Origin: Chloroflexota bacterium
Lineage (GTDB): Bacteria; Chloroflexota; Anaerolineae; Anaerolineales; UBA11579
Length of the DNA: 64,000 nt
Direction of reading: 5' to 3'
Assembly: GCA_009391835.1 (NCBI GenBank)
Contig: QWJF01000005.1
Coordinates: 1-64,000, forward strand
In this document: positions 31,375 to 40,761 of the stretch, piece after piece
How the letters are laid out: each line of letters starts with the position of its first letter
How positions within the stretch are numbered: the first letter of the stretch is position 1
Notes under the pieces: generated by a model
Seen by the model: only the letters and a program-made list of their open reading frames with translations
The model's database searches: none
Told to the model about the DNA's origin: nothing
Program-made: the position numbers and the translations under genes

Positions 31375-33936
31375 TTATATGACCTGCAAAACGGACCCGT
31401 GTTCGCGTGTCTTTTCAACCTCGATCCTTGTTGGAAATGCATCCTTTAACGCGTCAATATGTGTGATCACCAAAATCTTAGCGAAATCCGCCTTGACTAG
31501 GTTGATTGCTTCAACCAGCCGCTGACGCCCGGCTTCGTCCTGGCTGCCAAAACCCTCATCAATCACCAGGGTCTGCAAGCGCGCCCCCGCGCGCTGAGCC
31601 AACACCTCCGAAAGCGCCAGCCGGATGGCAAAATTGATCCGGAAAGCCTCGCCGCCCGAAAACATCTCATAATCTCTCTCCCCCACGCTGTCACTAATCT
31701 GGATTTCCAGCGTTTCTCTCAAATCCTCGCGGGTTTTGTCTTTGTAGGCTTGCTGAGTTAGGAAATTGATGTGCATGCTGCCTCCACTCAACCGTTCAAG
31801 GATCTCATTCGCTTTGATTTCGATTTGTGGCAGTGCCTGCTCAATCAGCATCGCTGGCACACCGTCCTTGCCAAATGCCCGCTCCAGAGCCTGCAACTGC
31901 CCCGCCCGCGCTCCCTGCTCTTCCCGTGCAGCGCTGATATCCTTTTTACGAGCTTGCAGTTCGTTCAGCACTGCTACGCGCTGCTGCGCCGCGCCAACCT
32001 CCTGCCGAATAATATTTTCCTGCTCTTGGGCGTTGAGCATTTCCCGCTGTGCGCCCACTATGTCGGGCAAGCTGGTTTGGGCTGCTTCCAGGGACGCCGC
32101 AACGTCCTCTTGTGTTTTGCGCAGCCCCTTTAGTTCCTTACCCTGTTCTTCGATTTGCCCTTCAAGCTCCCTGATTTCGCGCGCCAGCGGCTTAAGAGCT
32201 GCTTGCGCCTGTTCAAGTAGGTTCATCTCCGCTTCAGCCACTCGCCCGAGCTCCTCTTCTTTGCGCAACGCATCGTGTTTGGCCGCGTCATAGCCGATTT
32301 CTTTTAGTTGATCATCAATTTTGGCGAGTTCGGCTCGTGCTTCAATAGCAAAAGCCTCCTTGCTCAGCGTTTTCTCAATGTCTACCAGTCGCGGACCCTG
32401 CTGTTTGTCCCATGTCGCGTCAACCTTTGCCAACTCAACCAATCGATTCTCCAGCTGGTCAACAATCTGTGCTTGTTGGCGCAGTTCCGCCTCCGCGCCT
32501 GAAAGCTGGGCGATCCTTTTTTCCACTTCTGCCACCTTTGAATCCGATTCTTTGACGGCGGCCTGGTTTGCCCGGTAAAGGTCCCCTTTCTCCTTGCCCT
32601 CCGCGCTCCACAATGTCACCATCTCTGCCCGGTGCTCATCGGTGAGCGCCTGCCCGCAGGTCGGGCAGCTTGCCCCTTTGGCTTTCTGGATTTCCTGAAT
32701 GCGCTTCTGTATTTGCTCCATTTCTTCCCTGAGAAGTGGGTTTTCTGCTTGCGCCTTCGCCTGCCCTTTTCGCGCCTCATCTAAGTCTGCTTGCGACTTT
32801 TCGCGCTCGTTCACCTGCCCCTCAGCCGCATCCAAGGCCTTTTTCGCCGCTTCCAAGTCCGTTTCCAACTTTGGCTTTTCTGCATTTACCTCATCAAACC
32901 GGGCTCGTTCTGCTTTTAACGAATCCAACCCCGTTTCCAATCGCGCCCGTTCGGTTTCAATGGCCGTCAGTGGCCCCGAGCGCCGTTTCTCCTGCTCGTT
33001 GAAACGCCCTGCAATTTGTTCCCACTCTATGAGCGCTTGCCGTTGGGTTTGTAGCTTTTCAAAAGATTCAATGATCGTTGGCGCCCTGCTTATCAAGTCC
33101 GAAAATTCCCCTTGTTCTCGCTGTCGTTCTTCCAACCGCACTCGCAACGCCTCAACGGAAGCTTCGCTGCGCGCCAATTGTGCTTGCAACGTATTGACCA
33201 ATTCCGCTTGCTGCTCGACAACGGCAACCCGGCCGCGCATCTCCTCCAAAACGCTTTCTTGTGCAGTCCTGGCCTTGCTCTGCTGCTCCAATATCGTCTG
33301 CAGCTCCTTGAGCCTTGCCTTTCGCGTGGTCTCTTCAGCTAACTCCACATTGATTTCCTGCAGGCGCCCATCCATCTCACGCATCCCCTGCTCAACCGTC
33401 CGCCGCTGCTCAAAGGTCGCGCTCCGATATTGCTCCCAAACTTCCAGCCCCAGGATGCTGCCCAGGATGCGTTTTCGGTCCGCGGGGCGCTGTTGTGTGA
33501 ATTGGTCGGCTTTGCCCTGCAAGAAGAAAGATGCGTTCACGAAAGTCTCGTAATCCAATCGTAATGTGCGCTCGATCAAAATCTCGGTATCCCGCATCGT
33601 GCGCTCGGTCAGCGCCTTCCACTGGTCACCCGCCCCCAAAATGTAAAACTCAAGCAGTGTTGTTTTGCCCCTCGGCTTAGCTCGTTGCACCCGGTAGGTA
33701 TTCCCTTCGTAATCGAAAGTAAACACCACTTCAGCCGTCTCTGATTTCGCGTTGATTAGCGACTCGTCCCGCTTGCGTGCCTGCCCGAAGAGTGCAAAGG
33801 TGATTGCGTCCAGCAAGGACGATTTACCTGCCCCATTCGAGCCCGAGATACAGGCAACTTCGAAGAGGGTGAAATCAAGTTCAACGGGTTCCCGGTAAGA
33901 AAGGAATCCTGAAAGGGAAAGGCGCACAGGGATCAT
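31375..33936 (-). CDS. sbcC: SbcC/Rad50-type SMC ATPase
   Basis: The protein has 853 residues with the typical SbcC layout: N-terminal Walker A (ISGSNGAGKSSLLDAITFAL, near residue 32), a long coiled coil broken in the middle by the zinc hook (GASCPTCGQALTDEHR, near 432), a second coiled coil, and a C-terminal ABC signature (FSGGEAFRINFAIRLALSEVL) with Walker B (TLVIDEGFGSQDEAG). It works with the nuclease SbcD in the processing of DNA ends and hairpins. No sbcD is next to it; the divergent neighbour is osmC. The ATG is 11 nt after a TATAAT (33953-33948) preceded by TGA, an extended -10. Confidence 0.95.
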   Translation of the reverse strand: MIPVRLSLSGFLSYREPVELDFTLFEVACISGSNGAGKSSLLDAITFALFGQARKRDESLINAKSETAEVVFTFDYEGNTYRVQRAKPRGKTTLLEFYILGAGDQWKALTERTMRDTEILIERTLRLDYETFVNASFFLQGKADQFTQQRPADRKRILGSILGLEVWEQYRSATFEQRRTVEQGMREMDGRLQEINVELAEETTRKARLKELQTILEQQSKARTAQESVLEEMRGRVAVVEQQAELVNTLQAQLARSEASVEALRVRLEERQREQGEFSDLISRAPTIIESFEKLQTQRQALIEWEQIAGRFNEQEKRRSGPLTAIETERARLETGLDSLKAERARFDEVNAEKPKLETDLEAAKKALDAAEGQVNEREKSQADLDEARKGQAKAQAENPLLREEMEQIQKRIQEIQKAKGASCPTCGQALTDEHRAEMVTLWSAEGKEKGDLYRANQAAVKESDSKVAEVEKRIAQLSGAEAELRQQAQIVDQLENRLVELAKVDATWDKQQGPRLVDIEKTLSKEAFAIEARAELAKIDDQLKEIGYDAAKHDALRKEEELGRVAEAEMNLLEQAQAALKPLAREIRELEGQIEEQGKELKGLRKTQEDVAASLEAAQTSLPDIVGAQREMLNAQEQENIIRQEVGAAQQRVAVLNELQARKKDISAAREEQGARAGQLQALERAFGKDGVPAMLIEQALPQIEIKANEILERLSGGSMHINFLTQQAYKDKTREDLRETLEIQISDSVGERDYEMFSGGEAFRINFAIRLALSEVLAQRAGARLQTLVIDEGFGSQDEAGRQRLVEAINLVKADFAKILVITHIDALKDAFPTRIEVEKTREHGSVLQVI

Positions 33937-33947
33937 GATTGTGGCGC

Positions 33948-33988
33948 ATTATATCAACGCGCTCCTATGCACCTTCGACAGATATAAT
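33948..33988. promoter_or_regulatory. Divergent -10 boxes of sbcC and osmC
   Basis: The minus strand has TATAAT at 33953-33948 for sbcC, with TGA just before it (extended -10). The plus strand has TATAAT at 33983-33988 for osmC. Neither has a good -35 element. Confidence 0.6.
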
Positions 33989-34020
33989 CTCCCTCCACGA
34001 GTTCATGGCGAGGAGCCTAG

Positions 34021-34440
34021 ATGGAAACAGTAAATCTAAATTGGCAAGATGGATTAACCTTTGCTGGTAAGGCGGAATCAGGAATTACGCTGACGGCGAG
34101 CAATGATCAGGATGAGATGGGTAAAGCGCAGGGCTTTAAACCACTGGAATTACTGGCGCTGGGTGTGGGCGCCTGCACGGGCATGGACGTTGTTTCGATC
34201 CTGCAGAAAAAGCGCCAGCAGGTCAGCGCGCTTGAGGTTAAGGTAACTACGGAACGTGCCGAACTCCATCCTCGGGTTTGGACAGAAGTCAAGGTCCACT
34301 ACACGATCACTGGCAAAGATATCGACCCGGCCGCAGTGGAACGCGCAATCTTTTTATCGGCAGAGAAGTATTGTGCGTCCCAAAATATGATCAAAATAAC
34401 CGTTGAAATCCAGCATGAGTATAAAATTATTGAAGCTTAG
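34021..34440 (+). CDS. OsmC/Ohr-family protein
   Basis: The protein has 139 residues of the OsmC superfamily of thiol peroxidases. The first conserved Cys lies in LLALGVGACTGMDVVSIL (near residue 47) and the second in LSAEKYCASQNMIK (near 120); together they form the peroxidatic/resolving pair. The role is probably reduction of organic hydroperoxides in the cytoplasm. An AGGAG site lies 5 nt before the ATG. The last 4 bases overlap the end of the convergent M23 gene. Confidence 0.92.
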   Translation: METVNLNWQDGLTFAGKAESGITLTASNDQDEMGKAQGFKPLELLALGVGACTGMDVVSILQKKRQQVSALEVKVTTERAELHPRVWTEVKVHYTITGKDIDPAAVERAIFLSAEKYCASQNMIKITVEIQHEYKIIEA

Positions 34441-35957
34441 GGTTCAGGCGTCTCCGGCTGAGGAGTAGGGAAGTCTATTACCTCCTCCGTGGAACCGATT
34501 GCGCTCTTTGCGTCGGAGCAGCTACACGCCCGAATTAATTGGCCCGGTTTCGTGAGCGTCCCTTGATAAACGGCGGCGCCTTCTTGCGGAATCCAACCCT
34601 CCATAACAAAAGGGATATCCCCCGCGGCTAGCATCCATTCGCCGTTGTACTTTCTCGCCAGATGCGCGTGAGTCCCCGTTGAGGAGCCCCCTTCACAAGA
34701 TGGGTGACCCAGTGGTTGCCCGGCTGCCACTTGCATCCCTTCCCGCACCCGACCCGCGCTGGACAAATGCAAATAAAAGATAACCCAGCCGGTGCGTTCG
34801 TCCCCGTCGCCATCCAGGTCCAGCACCACAATCCCCTCTCCAGTCCGCGCGATCATCCCCGAAGCCACCGCTCGCGCCCACACATCGGTATCCACACAGC
34901 CCCGTTGCTCGACGCCGGGTGCGAAATCCAGCGCAGCCCAGGGTTCCCCCTGACCCCAACCCGTGTGCGGTCCGCCCGTAAACGACCAAGACTCCCCAGG
35001 GGCCATTGGTAGGCGCAATTCGGGTTGGCGCAAACTGCCAGGGATGTGATCACTTGTCTCGGCCCAGGGATCGCCAAATAAATTGGCATAGCTCTGGGCA
35101 AAGCCAGTTGGCCCAATCGCGAGGTCAAATGCTTCCTCGTCCAACGTTTGCGAAAACAGATATTGAAGCGCCACGCTGGAAGCCGTCTGCCAGGGATCGG
35201 GCCGCAGCAGCCGGCCGTCCGGTCGCTCAAATTCGATGAGCTTGCCGGCCCGCCAGCCGTAATAAGCGTTGTTTAGAATATTGGCCGCCCACACCAACTG
35301 CAAATAAACTCCCCGATGGAACTGGCTCTCGTGGCCCAGCGGGTAGCTGCGCAGCGAGGGGTCAAACTGCTCTTTGGTCAATGCTCCAGTCTGGTATTCA
35401 AGCAGTGCCAATAGAAATTGAGGGCTGATGCTGAAATTTGTCGCCACCAGGTCTACAATTTCCGCCCCGCTGAGTACGTCTTTGGCTGCGCTTCCCCGAT
35501 AATCCTTGAACCAGCCCTCATGCACCGCCACAAAACCTGACGTGTCGAAATCTACTTGGCTGGGACCGTTGACAAATAACCCATCGGGCAGAATTTTATA
35601 AGCTTCCCCCCAGTAGGCGCGGTAATAGATTGGGATTTGCATCGGCATTCCGGGCGGCAGGCTGGTTACATCCTCCGGGATGTTGGGATTGGCGGCCCGA
35701 ATTTCAGGCGCACTGGTATTGAAGCGGCCTGCCAGCCCTTGCAGCGTATCGCCGGCCTGCGCTGTGTAATCAACGAGAGACCCCGGGTCATAAGCAGGAT
35801 GCTCAGGGATAGCTGTCGCCGAGCCTTCGCTATCTTCCTGGGTCTCAGCTGTAACCGCCGCGCCGATTGTTAATCCGGAGGGCGCCGTGTCGCAGCTGCT
35901 CAACAGCAAGGCAAACCCTAGCAGGCTGGCCCCGAATCGCTTTAAGATCATAGTCAC
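34437..35957 (-). CDS. M23 peptidase lipoprotein with LysM and lysozyme-like region, paralogue 1
   Basis: The protein has 506 residues. A lipoprotein signal (LLLSSC) is followed by a linker, a LysM-like domain (DYTAQAGDTLQGLAGRFN, about 63-110), a helical middle region resembling the lysozyme/SLT fold (FSISPQFLLALLEYQTG near 170) and an M23 domain. Zinc ligands can be placed as His in GGPHTGWG, Asp in WAALDFAP and the HxH of GTHAHLARK. It should cut peptide bridges in the cell wall or a related polymer outside the cell. A TATAAT at 35970-35965 lies 7 nt before a GTG (35957) and 13 nt before an ATG (35951); either can be the start. It is the first of three paralogues here. Confidence 0.85.
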   Translation of the reverse strand: MTMILKRFGASLLGFALLLSSCDTAPSGLTIGAAVTAETQEDSEGSATAIPEHPAYDPGSLVDYTAQAGDTLQGLAGRFNTSAPEIRAANPNIPEDVTSLPPGMPMQIPIYYRAYWGEAYKILPDGLFVNGPSQVDFDTSGFVAVHEGWFKDYRGSAAKDVLSGAEIVDLVATNFSISPQFLLALLEYQTGALTKEQFDPSLRSYPLGHESQFHRGVYLQLVWAANILNNAYYGWRAGKLIEFERPDGRLLRPDPWQTASSVALQYLFSQTLDEEAFDLAIGPTGFAQSYANLFGDPWAETSDHIPGSLRQPELRLPMAPGESWSFTGGPHTGWGQGEPWAALDFAPGVEQRGCVDTDVWARAVASGMIARTGEGIVVLDLDGDGDERTGWVIFYLHLSSAGRVREGMQVAAGQPLGHPSCEGGSSTGTHAHLARKYNGEWMLAAGDIPFVMEGWIPQEGAAVYQGTLTKPGQLIRACSCSDAKSAIGSTEEVIDFPTPQPETPEP

Positions 35958-36001
35958 ACTACTAATTATAGAAGTCCTGTTGGCTAGCTGCTGCGCGCTA
36001 C

Positions 36002-37522
36002 CTAAACAGAAGTTAAGAATTCCCCGAAGGCTAAGACTGCCTCGTCTAGCGTCGCCTCTAAGGCCTCGTACGAACTGCCGTCTCGGCCCAATCCGTGCAG
36101 GCTGAAGATGTAGGCCGGCCCGCTCGCTCCAATCTGAATGATTCCGCTGTCGGCCACCACTCGCGGCGCCTCCACCAAAGAGCCACGTTTGTTGTAAATC
36201 ACGCTGCCGGTTGGTAGTTTGCCGCGGATCAATCCAAGCCGGCCTTCATCGCTCTTGGTGTATTCGGCCATCAAGCCAAGCAAATGGCCTCGGCTCTCTG
36301 CTGTGATCCATTTTCCTGTGTAGAGTCCTTCGAGAGCTTCCGCCACCTCGATGGCCCGGCTGCGCCGCGGATTGGCGCGCGATGCATTCAATCCCCAGTC
36401 CTCCCAGACTTCTTCAAGCCATTCTGCACCCAGGAAACCAACCAGCGCCTCTGTGGCCTTTTCCTCTGATTCCACGATCATCGCCCGCAACAATTGCTGG
36501 TACGTTCGCCCTGCCGTCCCACGTTCGGTAATAAAATCATCAAAACTACGAACCTTCTGGTCTTCCAGCCATGCATAAAATCCCAGGGCAATCAAAACCT
36601 TGATGGTAGAAGCTGGGTGGAAAACCTCAAAGGGGTTGAACTGGTAAAGCTGCGCTCCGCCAACCTCTTTGATGCTTGCAAACCATTCTCCCTCACCACC
36701 AAACAGCAGCTCATCCAGGCTCCCATGCAACCGCACGTTGGCCGGGTCCGTGGGCAATTCGAGGCTGCGTCCATCTTTCACTCGCCAGATGCGAAATCCC
36801 CCGCTGCCGGTGGTCCCGATCGTATTGCGATAGCGTCGGTCAGCCCAGCGATAGATTTGTCCTTCGCCCTTTGAAGCCGGATCGTAAAGCATTCGATCCT
36901 CGATAAGCGTCCCTGTCTCCGTGAAAAAATTGGATACGCTGTAAGCCCTTCCTCTATCATCAACCCGATTGACAACCAGCATGTGTTCAAAGGTGTCCCC
37001 TGGAGCCGCGTCCAGATAGAGCATATCCCCAGCTAACAATGGAGTCCTTTGAAAATCAAATTCCGAAATGGGTTCCTCGAATTCATACCAATAATAGAGC
37101 TCCTTAGGGAATACTTTTGGCGCAGTTGTGTGGTCTTCACGTGGATTCAGCAACCAGAAATCCCTCGGTTTGGCCCAAATACCAAGCAGTTCGGCGCTGC
37201 GCAGGATGCTGATCGAAAGGGGGCCGCACATCGTGGAGGAATGCTCGTTCGCTCCCTCAATAAAGTCAATGTCCAGGGCAACTTGATTGGCCGCTTGCTC
37301 GTCGGCGGCAAGAAATTCACGCGAAGCAGCAATTAAACGCGCTTTCTGCGCCTCGCTGAGCACGTCAGTGTTTTCAGGAGGCAGGGGCCGCCATCGTGGC
37401 TTGCCCGATAATGGTTGCCCAGCAAGCCCAATTAGTCTGGCTCCGCGCAGCCCGCTGGCCGAAATTAACCCCATCGAGGCGAGTTTCAGAAAGTCTCGCC
37501 GGGAAAGTGTTTGGCTTTTCAT
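36002..37522 (-). CDS. Tat-exported fusion: papain-like (CGP) domain plus beta-lactamase-like serine hydrolase
   Basis: The protein has 506 residues. A twin-arginine signal (SRRDFLKLASMG) begins at residue 8. The first half has a CGP-type nucleophile motif (STMCGPLSISIL, about 95) and a later His in EHMLVVNRVDDRG (about 180), the pattern of C39/NlpC-like cysteine peptidases. The second half has class A beta-lactamase/DD-peptidase motifs: SxxK in HPASTIKVL (about 315), SEE in VESEEKATEAL (near 357) and a KxG-type motif in YNKRGSLVEAP (near 445). It lies between two M23 lipoprotein genes on the same strand. I infer cell-envelope peptide processing. Both halves need checking by structure prediction. 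Confidence 0.7.
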   Translation of the reverse strand: MKSQTLSRRDFLKLASMGLISASGLRGARLIGLAGQPLSGKPRWRPLPPENTDVLSEAQKARLIAASREFLAADEQAANQVALDIDFIEGANEHSSTMCGPLSISILRSAELLGIWAKPRDFWLLNPREDHTTAPKVFPKELYYWYEFEEPISEFDFQRTPLLAGDMLYLDAAPGDTFEHMLVVNRVDDRGRAYSVSNFFTETGTLIEDRMLYDPASKGEGQIYRWADRRYRNTIGTTGSGGFRIWRVKDGRSLELPTDPANVRLHGSLDELLFGGEGEWFASIKEVGGAQLYQFNPFEVFHPASTIKVLIALGFYAWLEDQKVRSFDDFITERGTAGRTYQQLLRAMIVESEEKATEALVGFLGAEWLEEVWEDWGLNASRANPRRSRAIEVAEALEGLYTGKWITAESRGHLLGLMAEYTKSDEGRLGLIRGKLPTGSVIYNKRGSLVEAPRVVADSGIIQIGASGPAYIFSLHGLGRDGSSYEALEATLDEAVLAFGEFLTSV

Positions 37523-37529
37523 AGAAGGA

Positions 37530-39098
37530 TTAGTAGGGGTCGTTGGTGCTGCGCGAAATGCGTGTGGTTGGGTTGCCGCAGGTGCATGCAGTTAGCGTAA
37601 CACCTTCGCGCGTGAGGGTTCCTTTGTAGGCGACCCCACCGTATTCTGCCACCCAACCGCTTAAATTGAATGGGATCGGGCCCGCTGCATAAACCCATTC
37701 TCCATTGTACTTTCTGGTGATATGCAAATGGCTGCCTGTGGAATATCCGCCTTCACAGGAAGGGAACCCAATCAAAGCCCCGCGCTCCAACCAATCGCCC
37801 ACCTTTATTCGGTCATCGTGTTTTACGTGCAAATATACGAGTACCCAGCCAGTTTGTTCGTTTCCGTCCCCATCCAGGTCCAACACCACCAGTCCTGGCC
37901 CTTCACGCACCACCATCCCCGGTGAAGCTGCGGTGACCCATTGGCTCGAATCCACGCAGCCGGGCTCCGCGCTGCTCGGCGCAAAATCCAGCGCGGCGAA
38001 TGAACCCACCCGATCCCATGCCCCGTGTGGCCCCGAACTGTAAGACCAAACCTGTTGCTTGTAGAATGGCAAGCTCAATGGCGGCTGGGCCAAGCCCGCT
38101 GGCATCAAGGGTTCTTCTTCTGCGGCTCGCACCCACGGATCGGGAAACATAGACGCGTGCAGAGCTGGAAAACCGCTTTCTTTGTTGATCACTTCCAACC
38201 ATTCAGGATAATCGTATAGTTGACTAAATAAATACTGGATCGCCACGCTGCCTGCATTTAACTCCGGGGCCAGTCGCACTACACTTCCATCCGCAAAAGT
38301 CAGATAAGTGAGTCGGCCTTCCCGCCAGCCATAATAGCCAACTGAGATTTGCTTCATCACCCAATACATTTGCGCAAAAAGGCCCTTGCTCCGCTCATCA
38401 ATGGCGACAATTGGATTGTCTTGCTCAAATATGCTACCTGGCTGGCCAAGTGTCCAATGGCTCTCGAATTCCAAGATGGACATTAACAGCCGCGGATTCA
38501 CCGAATTTTCAACGCCAATCTTTTCAAGTACTTGACCCCCACTATGCCAAGCGTCCGAAAGATACTCCCGATAGGTGCCCAAGTATCCTCCCATTTGCCG
38601 GGCCTGTTGATCGGCATTGAAGCCGATGAGTGAAGGTGAATACACCACGTCGCTGTCGGGAAGTAGATGTTCGGCTGGCCCAACTTCCCCCAAAACATTT
38701 GGAATCACCAGCAATTGTCCCGGAGGAATCAGCCCCTCCGGAATATCGCTCGGCGATAATATCTCCTCCGGATCAACGCCAAAATGAATAGCCACTATGA
38801 CAAGCGAATCGCCTGATTGAGCCGAATAGAGAATGGGGGGGCTTGGAGTTGGAGAGTCGCCCGGCGTAGCGCTGGGCAAAACCAGCGGCGTAGCAGTCGG
38901 ATTAGCGACTGTCGTTGTGGGGGCTGGCAGGTTGGTTGCGCTCGGCTCCACGTAAAAGGCCGTTGCTGGTGCCTTAGCGGCTGAGTCGGCCGTTGCCTGC
39001 ATGCTGCCCGGCGTAATGTAACCCGTGCTGCACACTGCTGTCGTGAACAGGATGGCAACCGCGCAGAGTGTCAAAGCAAATTTAGGAGTCAATTTCAT
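37530..39098 (-). CDS. M23 peptidase lipoprotein with LysM and lysozyme-like region, paralogue 2
   Basis: From the ATG at 39098 the protein has 522 residues; the frame is open to 39134, inside the upstream gene. The signal peptide ends at the Cys of LFTTAVCS, followed by a long Thr/Pro/Ala linker to about 85. A LysM-like segment (YSAQSGDSLVIVAIHFG) follows, then the helical region with VENSVNPRLLMSILEFESHW (near 205), which has the Glu-Ser of SLT-type lysozyme folds. The M23 domain has SSGPHGAWD, FAALDFAP and GSHLHITRK as ligand motifs. The C-terminal CxC (TACTCG) is shared with paralogues 1 and 3. It is 7 nt from the Tat fusion gene. Confidence 0.85.
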   Translation of the reverse strand: MKLTPKFALTLCAVAILFTTAVCSTGYITPGSMQATADSAAKAPATAFYVEPSATNLPAPTTTVANPTATPLVLPSATPGDSPTPSPPILYSAQSGDSLVIVAIHFGVDPEEILSPSDIPEGLIPPGQLLVIPNVLGEVGPAEHLLPDSDVVYSPSLIGFNADQQARQMGGYLGTYREYLSDAWHSGGQVLEKIGVENSVNPRLLMSILEFESHWTLGQPGSIFEQDNPIVAIDERSKGLFAQMYWVMKQISVGYYGWREGRLTYLTFADGSVVRLAPELNAGSVAIQYLFSQLYDYPEWLEVINKESGFPALHASMFPDPWVRAAEEEPLMPAGLAQPPLSLPFYKQQVWSYSSGPHGAWDRVGSFAALDFAPSSAEPGCVDSSQWVTAASPGMVVREGPGLVVLDLDGDGNEQTGWVLVYLHVKHDDRIKVGDWLERGALIGFPSCEGGYSTGSHLHITRKYNGEWVYAAGPIPFNLSGWVAEYGGVAYKGTLTREGVTLTACTCGNPTTRISRSTNDPY

Positions 39099-39100
39099 AG

Positions 39101-40654
39101 TCAACGTTGCAACATGTTCTCGGGGGCGCGGCATTCGCAGGCTTCCACACTCAGTCCATCTTTCTGCATTCTGCCGTCATAGAGGCTTCCGCTGCTTTCG
39201 GAAATCCACCCGTCCATTACGAACGAAAGCTCCCCGAAGGCGGGAATCCACTCGCCATTATAGCGTCGCGCTAAATGCAAGTGGCTGGCAGATGAAACGC
39301 CCCCTTCACAGGAAGGATGTCCGATCCGCTCGCCTGCTTGCACATAATCGCCCACCTGCACCCGCTCGTATTCCGCCATATGCATATACAGAACGGTCCA
39401 TCCAGTTTGCTCATAGCCATCGCCATCCAGATCCTGCACCACAGCACCCTTATCTGAGCGCACAATCAAACCATCAGCCACCGCTACGGCCCACTCACCG
39501 CTGGTGTAGCAGCCAATCTGTTCACCGCGCGCCACAAAATCGAGCGCGGCCCAGGCGGAGCCGCTTCCCCACCCGCTATGCGGCCCCCCGCTATACACCC
39601 ACGGCACGCCATTCTCAAATGGCAGTTGCATCCTTGGCTGGCTCAAATCGCTGGGCAGCAATGGCTCCTGGGCCAAATCGAAGGGATAGCCGAACAGGTC
39701 CCAATAAAGCGTAAAAAACCCAGTGGCCGAGACGCCATTCCGCCATTGGTTCGCGTTGTAAAGAGAAGCCAGCACGTTCTGGACTCCTGCAGTGCCGGCA
39801 TTGATTCCAGAATTTGCCGTCACGAATTCACCGTCTGTAATCAGCCATCCGGCCGCCGTTCCTGCCTTCCATCGGTAATAGCCATCATTCAATCGGTCTG
39901 CTGCCCAAGCCAATTGCCGGTATAGCCCTGCCCGTCGGCTATCGGCAAATCCAATCGGAAATTGAAGCGTATTCGTGCGCGGATTGCTGTCGCGCACCCA
40001 ACCGCTTTGCAGTTCAAGGAGAGCCAGGAGCACCCTCGGATTCACCGAGTATTCGGTTGCCACGCGCTGCACAATTGCCGGCCCGCTGTAGAAGGTTTCC
40101 CCGATTTGTTCTTGATAAACCGTCAGATATCCCCCCTGCGATTTGGCAAACTCGGCAATATCAAAAGAGATCGTAAATGGCCCGTTCACTAGCTCTGAAT
40201 CCGGCAAAATCTTGAAATAAACTGTTTGATCCCCCCCGGAAGTTGGGGGCACAGTCAACACTTGTCCCACCTCAAGTTGGTTGGCATTGGCTAGCTGGTT
40301 GGCAGTCACAAGTTGCTCAACCGTTACCCCAAAATCTTCAGCGATCAATCCGAGCGTATCCCCGAATTGCACTACGTATTGGCTGGTCTCTGCTCGCAGG
40401 GTGGGTTGTGCATGTGGAGCATCCGGTGTGGGCTCGATCACCTCGGCCCCCGGGGCCCGCGCTTGTGGCGCTTGTGAAACCCCCTCCTTGTCTGCCTCGG
40501 CTGCGATTGGCGCTTCATCGCCGAGGTCCAAAGCAATGCTTTGGCCGCTGGGCAGCGTGGTGATTGGAAAGTTACATGCCTGGGCTGCCATCAATAGCAG
40601 AACAGAACCAATTTGATGAGGTTTCATTGAATGGCGATTGATCGTTGGGGACAT
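39101..40654 (-). CDS. M23 peptidase lipoprotein with LysM and lysozyme-like region, paralogue 3
   Basis: The protein has 517 residues from 40654, or 508 from a second ATG at 40627, which gives a shorter signal peptide ending in the lipobox AAQAC. A LysM domain is clear (YVVQFGDTLGLIAEDFGVTVEQLV, about 92-135). The helical region has YSVNPRVLLALLELQSGW (about 200), and the M23 domain has SGGPHSGWGSGSAW, ALDFVARGEQ and ASHLHLARR. The C-terminal VEACECR again has CxC. This is the most upstream of the three paralogues, and paralogue 2 starts 2 nt after its stop. Confidence 0.85.
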   Translation of the reverse strand: MSPTINRHSMKPHQIGSVLLLMAAQACNFPITTLPSGQSIALDLGDEAPIAAEADKEGVSQAPQARAPGAEVIEPTPDAPHAQPTLRAETSQYVVQFGDTLGLIAEDFGVTVEQLVTANQLANANQLEVGQVLTVPPTSGGDQTVYFKILPDSELVNGPFTISFDIAEFAKSQGGYLTVYQEQIGETFYSGPAIVQRVATEYSVNPRVLLALLELQSGWVRDSNPRTNTLQFPIGFADSRRAGLYRQLAWAADRLNDGYYRWKAGTAAGWLITDGEFVTANSGINAGTAGVQNVLASLYNANQWRNGVSATGFFTLYWDLFGYPFDLAQEPLLPSDLSQPRMQLPFENGVPWVYSGGPHSGWGSGSAWAALDFVARGEQIGCYTSGEWAVAVADGLIVRSDKGAVVQDLDGDGYEQTGWTVLYMHMAEYERVQVGDYVQAGERIGHPSCEGGVSSASHLHLARRYNGEWIPAFGELSFVMDGWISESSGSLYDGRMQKDGLSVEACECRAPENMLQR

Positions 40655-40761
40655 CGACAGAATAAACCTTTATCGCCATCGGGTTGCTGGCGAAATCATG
40701 TGTCTGCCAGTTATACAATCCTCTTGGAATTAATGAGATTGTTTTTAGCTCTCAAAATGGC

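Noticed and set aside
32699-33553. 284-codon plus-strand frame opposite sbcC
   Set aside because: Low-complexity Ser/Arg/Cys composition, wholly antisense to the SbcC coiled coil.
39025-39714. 229-codon plus-strand frame opposite two M23 genes
   Set aside because: It runs antisense to well-supported lipoprotein genes and reads as arginine/proline/serine-rich shadow protein.
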